DNA from: Rhynchospora pubera | Taxonomy: Eukaryota > Streptophyta > Magnoliopsida > Poales > Cyperaceae | NCBI GenBank assembly: GCA_028095005.1 | Contig: CM051463.1 | Span: 2,340,295-2,404,294, forward strand | Reading direction: 5' to 3' | Length of the DNA: 64,000 bases | Shown here: in pieces, positions 58,857-64,000 of the stretch | Numbering within the stretch: position 1 is the stretch's first letter | Layout of the letters: every line of letters starts with the position of its first letter | Made by a program: the position numbers and the translations under genes | Notes under the pieces: generated by a model | The model's database searches: none | The model's input: only the letters and a program-made list of their open reading frames with translations | What the model was told of the DNA's origin: nothing

Positions 58857-60623
58857 CGAAAAAAATTAAAACTAATTTTATTGTTCACTCGAATTTCGAT
58901 AATAACAGTTAAAAATTCAAAATTTTAAAAATAACGTCGTTGGATCGTCATCCGGATTGAAGAAATCGCAAAAACCCTTGGATCGTCATCCGGAATGACT
59001 ATCCAAGCTTGGATCGTCAATCCAATTAACAATCCAACATTTATGCCCATAGTTTGTTATGTATCCATGTTAAAGTACTATATATATACGTACCGTATAT
59101 GGTAACATGGAAACACATATTATTTTTTATTAGTAAGTTTTTTTTTGTCCTCCAAAACTTCAGCTTATTAAACACCATTGAGCACTCAATTTTTTTATAA
59201 TAAAAATTTGTTTTCATCAATAATTTTCCATAAAATAATATTTTTAGGAAAAAGTTGGTTGACTTGGTTCACTTAGTAAATAGCAAAATGTTTCCTAGCT
59301 AACCACATTTAATCAAGTATTTGCCGACTAGTCTTACTCAATAAATTTCATACAATAATTCACCAACCAAAATTAATTATAGATTACAAATAGATTAAAT
59401 TTTGTATCAATATTGATTCAATAACAACTTCATAATTCAATTTTCATATTTCTTATCGGTTTTTTTATACATATTTTTAAAGGTCGTAAAAGTGTTGAAG
59501 TTCAAAAAGGGTATCCATTCACCTTTACGAAGTTATAAGATCTTTAAAAATTAACAGTTTTAAAATCCCAGTTTTATGATTCCTAAACTAATTACATTTT
59601 TTTAAGATAATCTATAACTATTAATACAAAGAATATAATTTTTTAACTTGTTATTTTTTAAAAACCATTACAATGGCAAATCATCACAATTTTAAATAAT
59701 TCAGAATAAAGTTCGAACATTTTCAAAATTATTTAAATTGTGATGATTTGCCAATGTAATGGTTTTTAAAAAATAATAAGTTAAAAAAGTATATTCTTTG
59801 TATTAGTAGTTATAGATTATTTAAAAAAAATGTAATTCTTTCAGGAATCATAAAACTGGAATTTTAAAACTGTTTAATTTTTAAAGATCTTATAACTTCG
59901 TAAAGGTGAATGGATATCTTTTTTGAACTTCAACACTTTTACGACCTTTAAAAATATGTATAAAAAAACCGATAAGAAATATGAAAATTGAATTATGTTG
60001 TTATTGAATCAATATTGATACATAATTTAATCTATTTTTAATCTATAATTAATTTTGGTTGGTGAATTATTGTATGAAATTTATTGAGTAAGACTAGTCA
60101 GCAAATACTTGATTAAATGTGGTTAGTTAGGAAACATTTTGTTATTTAATAAGGGAACCAAGTCAACCAACTTTTTCCTAAAAATATTATTTTATGGAAA
60201 ATTATTGATGTAAACAAATTTTTATAATAAAAAAATTGAGTGCTGAATGGTGTTTAATAAGCTAAAGTTTTAGAGGACAAAACGAAAACTTACTAATAAT
60301 AAATAATATGTGTTTACATGTTATCATATACAGTACGTATATATAGAGTACTTTAACATGGATACATAACAAATTATGTGATTCTAGAGACTAGAGTCAT
60401 ATGTTCGTACAAACTATGGGCATAAATGTTGGATCGTTAATTGGATTGACGATCTTCCAGATGACTATTCAAGCTTGGGTCGTCATTTCGGATGACGATC
60501 CCAGGGTTTTGCGATTTCGTCAATCCGAATGACGATCCAGCGACGTTATTTTTAAAATTTCAAATTTTTAACTGTTATTATCGAAATTCGAGTGAATAGT
60601 AACGTTAGTTTTAATTTTTTCGG
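58857..60623. mobile_element. Long inverted repeat / fold-back element (about 1.77 kb)
   Basis: The left arm, 58857-59701, is the inverted copy of the right arm, 59727-60623, with a spacer of only about 25 bp. Matching landmarks: CCGAAAAAAATTAAAACTAA against TTAGTTTTAATTTTTTCGG; GGATCGTCATCC words near both ends; CCCATAGTTTG against CAAACTATGGGC; and the inner CAAATCATCACAATTTTAAA against TTAAATTGTGATGATTTG. The right arm carries about 50 extra bp near 60380. Subterminal TTGGATCGTCATCCGGA repeats occur twice on the left. No coding sequence. AAGTA on both flanks may be a 5-bp target duplication, but this is weak. Confidence 0.9.
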
Positions 60624-61952
60624 CCGAAGTATTGCCTGTTTTAAGATCTACCATTCTTGTGAATTGAAGCTTCCATTGTAATGTAAAACCGCATTTCTGA
60701 GAAATTCGAACTCATGAAGTACCAGCTTCAATTAATTTACTATTGACGCATTGGTCACGTCCGGAGGATAATTACTATTTGCACGGTTTTCCTAGCCTGC
60801 TTTGAATGGAATTTTATTTTTGGTTTTCATGACTTGTATATCTGTGTTACGAAGTGTCGAATAATTAAAGTTCCAAAATCATACTTAGCTGCGTTAATAA
60901 ATTACCAAACGTATTTTTGTATATGATAATGAATATATGTACACAGAATGGCCGATCAAATTCCCCACCTTTTTATTTAAGGTTGTGCATATATGTGAGG
61001 AACAGGAAAAGTGGAAATGTAGTTAACACTAGTTTGTCAGTTTATTGCTATTTTGTCTGGAGCCGTGTGACAAACAAATCCAGTTTTAGGTGGCAAGTAC
61101 GATTCTATCTATGAAAAATCAATGTTCACCTTATTATTCAGTACCCAACCACAATTTGTAATTACACTGCTTCAAAAGTAGCTTTCACAAAGTCACTGTT
61201 GCTGGCAATTAGATTCAACCTGTATCTAATTGTACAAGAACCATGGGACCTAACAGGGCGAAGCTACATAGAATTTGGTGGGTCTATGGATCCATCTCGA
61301 AAAAAAAATTATTTGATATTATATTTGTTTGTAATTAAAAAAAAACATCCACAAGAAGTTAGGGATCCATTTCAAAAATTTGACGGACCTAGCTGGACAT
61401 ATCGTGTTTGATTTGAATTGCATAACGGCGCCTAAAAATAATAGAGGGACCATATATCATTTATTCTTGGCTAATCGTCTTCTTCCCTCCTACCCAATAA
61501 ATCTTATTAAAACAAAACTTAGAATAGAATGAAATATTTGTAGCATATATAAACTAACGTGAATCTCGCGCATTATATGATTCGTGTATATAATATTTTG
61601 TGAACTTTAGAACATCGTAAATAAAAACTACCATAAAGGATCAAAAGTACAATTCGAATATTATATAAAAACTACCACTAAAAATAAGAAAAATAAGTGC
61701 TCAATGAGATTTCTAAAGAACTTATTATGCAAATTTATGAAAAAAAAAATGAAAATTCATAGGAAATTGTTGTATTTTTTTGTTGTCTTGACTTTTGAAT
61801 TATTATCTTGTATATTAAATATTATTTTAGATTTTTTATTATTATTATAATATATATTTGATTTCTCGTGATTTTTTTTATCTAACTTTATTTTAAAATT
61901 GTTTATTTAAAAATTATTATTATACTATGTCTATATTAGACGTTACATCATC

Positions 61953-62930
61953 GAATTTTTTTTTTCTGTGCCTCTTAAAACTGAGGAAATGATGGATTTA
62001 CCTCCCAAAACTAATTTTTCTCTTTTTGCCCCTCAAAATCAGCCATTCTTTCTGAAATTACCCCTTTCTTTTTTTATATAATATATTTAACAATAAAATA
62101 ATAAAAAAAGAAATGTTTGACCATTATACCCCTAAACTGATCTCAAATCAATAGATCAAAACCACACTACAAGAGAGATGGTCTATTGCTAGATTTGCTA
62201 AATTTTCTAGATAGACTTTTTTTTTATTAGTGTTAGACCTTGTTCTATTGCTAGATTTAATTGATGCACTAAAGTCTAGCAATTTTTTAGCAAGACTTAA
62301 TTTTTTATTAATATATACTAAAAAATCTAGCAATTTATTTTTAATAGACTTTTGAAACTTACAATGTTCAAAAAATTTTAATAAGGAATAAAAAATAAGC
62401 TTTTCTCTATTCATATTCCCTATTCCCACTCCAACCAAACACACCCAAGTCTAAGCATAAATCTTAATCGGCCAACATCCTTCTCTAGGCTCCTGGCCAT
62501 GGCCAATCTGACGTGGAAACACAAGAAAAAAATTAATAAAAAAAGAGGAGCCATGAACCCCATTGGTCAGATACTCAGATCCCTCTCCCCCGAATGAAAT
62601 TTAAACAAACTCCTCCGATCGGCCAACTCCTGCTCGACCCCACCTGTCAGCGTCCTCATCCCAACACAAATGGCGAGTCGTGATTGGCATCGTGTGAATG
62701 AGAGAGACGGAGGCATTCTGGTTTTGATTGATCAATTTGGAATCAGTTTAGGGTATGATGGTCAGACATTTCTGTTTTTATTATTTTATTGTTAAATATA
62801 TTATAAAAAAAAAGAAAGGGGTAATTTTAGAAAAAATAGCTGATTTTAAGGGGCAAAAAGAGAAGAAATTAGTTTTGAGAGGTAATTCCACTATTTCTTT
62901 AGTTTTGAGGGGCACAGAAAGAATTTTCTC
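61953..62930. mobile_element. Mutator-like candidate with about 180-bp inverted ends
   Basis: The left 61953-62145 is the inverted copy of the right 62745-62930 (CTGTGCCTCTTAAAACTGAG against TTAGTTTTGAGGGGCACAG; TTAACAATAAAATAATAAAA against TTTTATTATTTTATTGTTAA). The flanks TACATCATC (61944-61952) and TACGTCATA (62931-62939) match at 7 of 9. The centre has a CACTACAAGAGAG motif (62164), resembling a CACTA end, and a Tourist-like remnant near 62400-62455. There is no transposase. Confidence 0.65.
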
Positions 62931-63049
62931 TACGTCATACATATATTTTCAGTAAAAAAAAAATTTATAAACCCTGCAGATACGAAATCTTAGCTTCGTC
63001 ACTAGAACCCAAAGTAGTCTCTTATCTATTAGGGGCAATACATGTCGTA

Positions 63050-63259
63050 CAGGGCCGGATTCACCACTAGGGCGGGTGGGTCTAGAGCCCCACCTACCGC
63101 CGTCGAGTTCCTGGAACCCTTCTTTAGCCCTAGCGAATTTTTTCTGTCATTGGAACATTCAAAGGTGGTGCTGAAGAACAGAAAAAGAGAAACCATTCGA
63201 TCAAATGATTCATTAGAACACTCAGCCCCACCTAAATATTTTTCTTAGATCCGCCACTG
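63050..63259. mobile_element. hAT-type MITE, CAGTGGCGGA end family (210 bp)
   Basis: The left end CAGGGCCGGATTCACCA and the inverted right end CAGTGGCGGATCTAAGA resemble the ends of the 51460-52621 element. The 8-bp flanks ATGTCGTA (63042-63049) and ATGCCGTA (63260-63267) match at 7 of 8. Confidence 0.82.
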
Positions 63260-64000
63260 ATGCCGTACCACTAAAAAAGAACGGGATTCTTGGCTTCTGT
63301 TCCATTTTCACAAACTTACATCACTGTTAAAATGTGCAACTGTTATTTCAATCTGTCATTTATTTTTTTTTAAAAAAAAATCACCGATGCATTGATAAAT
63401 CCGACTCTATTATGCAAAAAAGAGCATTCGATATATAGCAGTGGAATGCTAACCACTAACTCTCCATTTTATTTGGATTAGTTGGATTCTGGGTTTAATT
63501 GCCTATATTTTGCTTGTAATTTGTGAGCTTTCTCTCTTGTGTCGGTCAATTACCTTTACCTTTTATCGCTGTTAAATCTTCTTCACCTACGATCTGCAGC
63601 GAGGATTTAGTAAAAGTTTTCTCTTGCTCCCTCCTTTTGCGATAAATTTCTGTATGCTACTCTCGTTTCCGAAAACAGCCAAATGCTACATGCCTAATTT
63701 AAGCTTATATCTTTTTTATTATCTCAAAAAAAAATTTAAGCTTATATCTGAATTATTTATTATCTTTTTTATAGATTCAGATAGCTCAATTATTCATCTC
63801 CACTCTATGTGTATTTCAAAAAAATTAATAGTGCAAAAGTAAAATCAAATATTAAAATTTAAACTTTTTAGATATACGGCCATGAGAGAAGTTTGGTACG
63901 CCTGGTTTGTCACATGTTGTTTTGGTTCATCGTCAAAAAATAACGAAGCATCTCTATGGGCAAAGATAAATTTACTATAAATCTATAATTGATGTATTTC

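Larger units (their letters stand above)
58479..64000. other. Gene-free right end, transposon-rich
   Basis: It contains a 1.77-kb hairpin (58857-60623), a Mutator-like candidate (61953-62930), a hAT-type MITE (63050-63259) and AT-rich DNA. Open frames here are short, without recognisable motifs. Confidence 0.7.

Noticed and set aside
58900..60600. CRISPR-like or satellite array from the GGATCGTCATCC repeats
   Set aside because: The repeats are few, irregularly spaced and confined to the ends of the inverted arms.

Overview
The window is nuclear DNA from a flowering plant. Multi-exon genes with GT-AG introns are separated by AT-rich spacers full of small transposons (MITEs, SINEs, LINE fragments). 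The gene set is typical of angiosperms: a plastid serine-pathway dehydrogenase, a plant CBP-type histone acetyltransferase, a flavonoid 3-O-glycosyltransferase, an R2R3-MYB and a PPR-CBS fusion. I cannot place it to genus. There are no operons, CRISPR arrays or prokaryotic features.

Layout, left to right: the 5' half of chloroplast D-3-phosphoglycerate dehydrogenase (minus, runs off the left edge); an ecdysoneless/SGT1-like gene (minus, 6 exons, 631 aa); a HAC-type histone acetyltransferase (plus, about 10 kb); an F-box pseudogene (plus); a DUF676 lipase-like serine esterase (minus, 10 exons); a 5'-truncated LINE with an 18-bp target duplication; an RMD5/GID2-type E3 ligase subunit of the CTLH/GID complex (plus); a small proline-rich protein of unknown function (plus); a large acidic protein with a zinc ribbon and about a dozen D-W-x-x-F repeats (minus); a UGT78-like flavonoid 3-O-glucosyltransferase (minus); a shortened GAMYB-like MYB (minus); and a PPR-CBS protein (plus). 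The last 5.5 kb holds a 1.8-kb hairpin and other transposons but no gene. The genes are mostly unrelated housekeeping or regulatory loci and do not form a pathway cluster; only the glycosyltransferase and the MYB could share a theme (phenylpropanoids), and that is weak.

The most notable structures are: (i) a near-palindrome of about 1.77 kb (58857-60623) with arms of about 0.85-0.9 kb; (ii) a 0.72-kb promoter/leader-like segment present both just upstream of the HAC gene and just upstream of the F-box pseudogene; (iii) a perfect 292-bp tandem duplication after the RMD5 gene; (iv) single-nucleotide reading-frame breaks in three otherwise well-conserved genes (HAC 5' end, lipase exon 1, RMD5), which point either to real decay or to uncorrected indels in the assembly; (v) several transposons whose ends and target duplications can be read to the base, including nested insertions; (vi) the DWxxF-repeat protein, which looks like a candidate clathrin-adaptor client.
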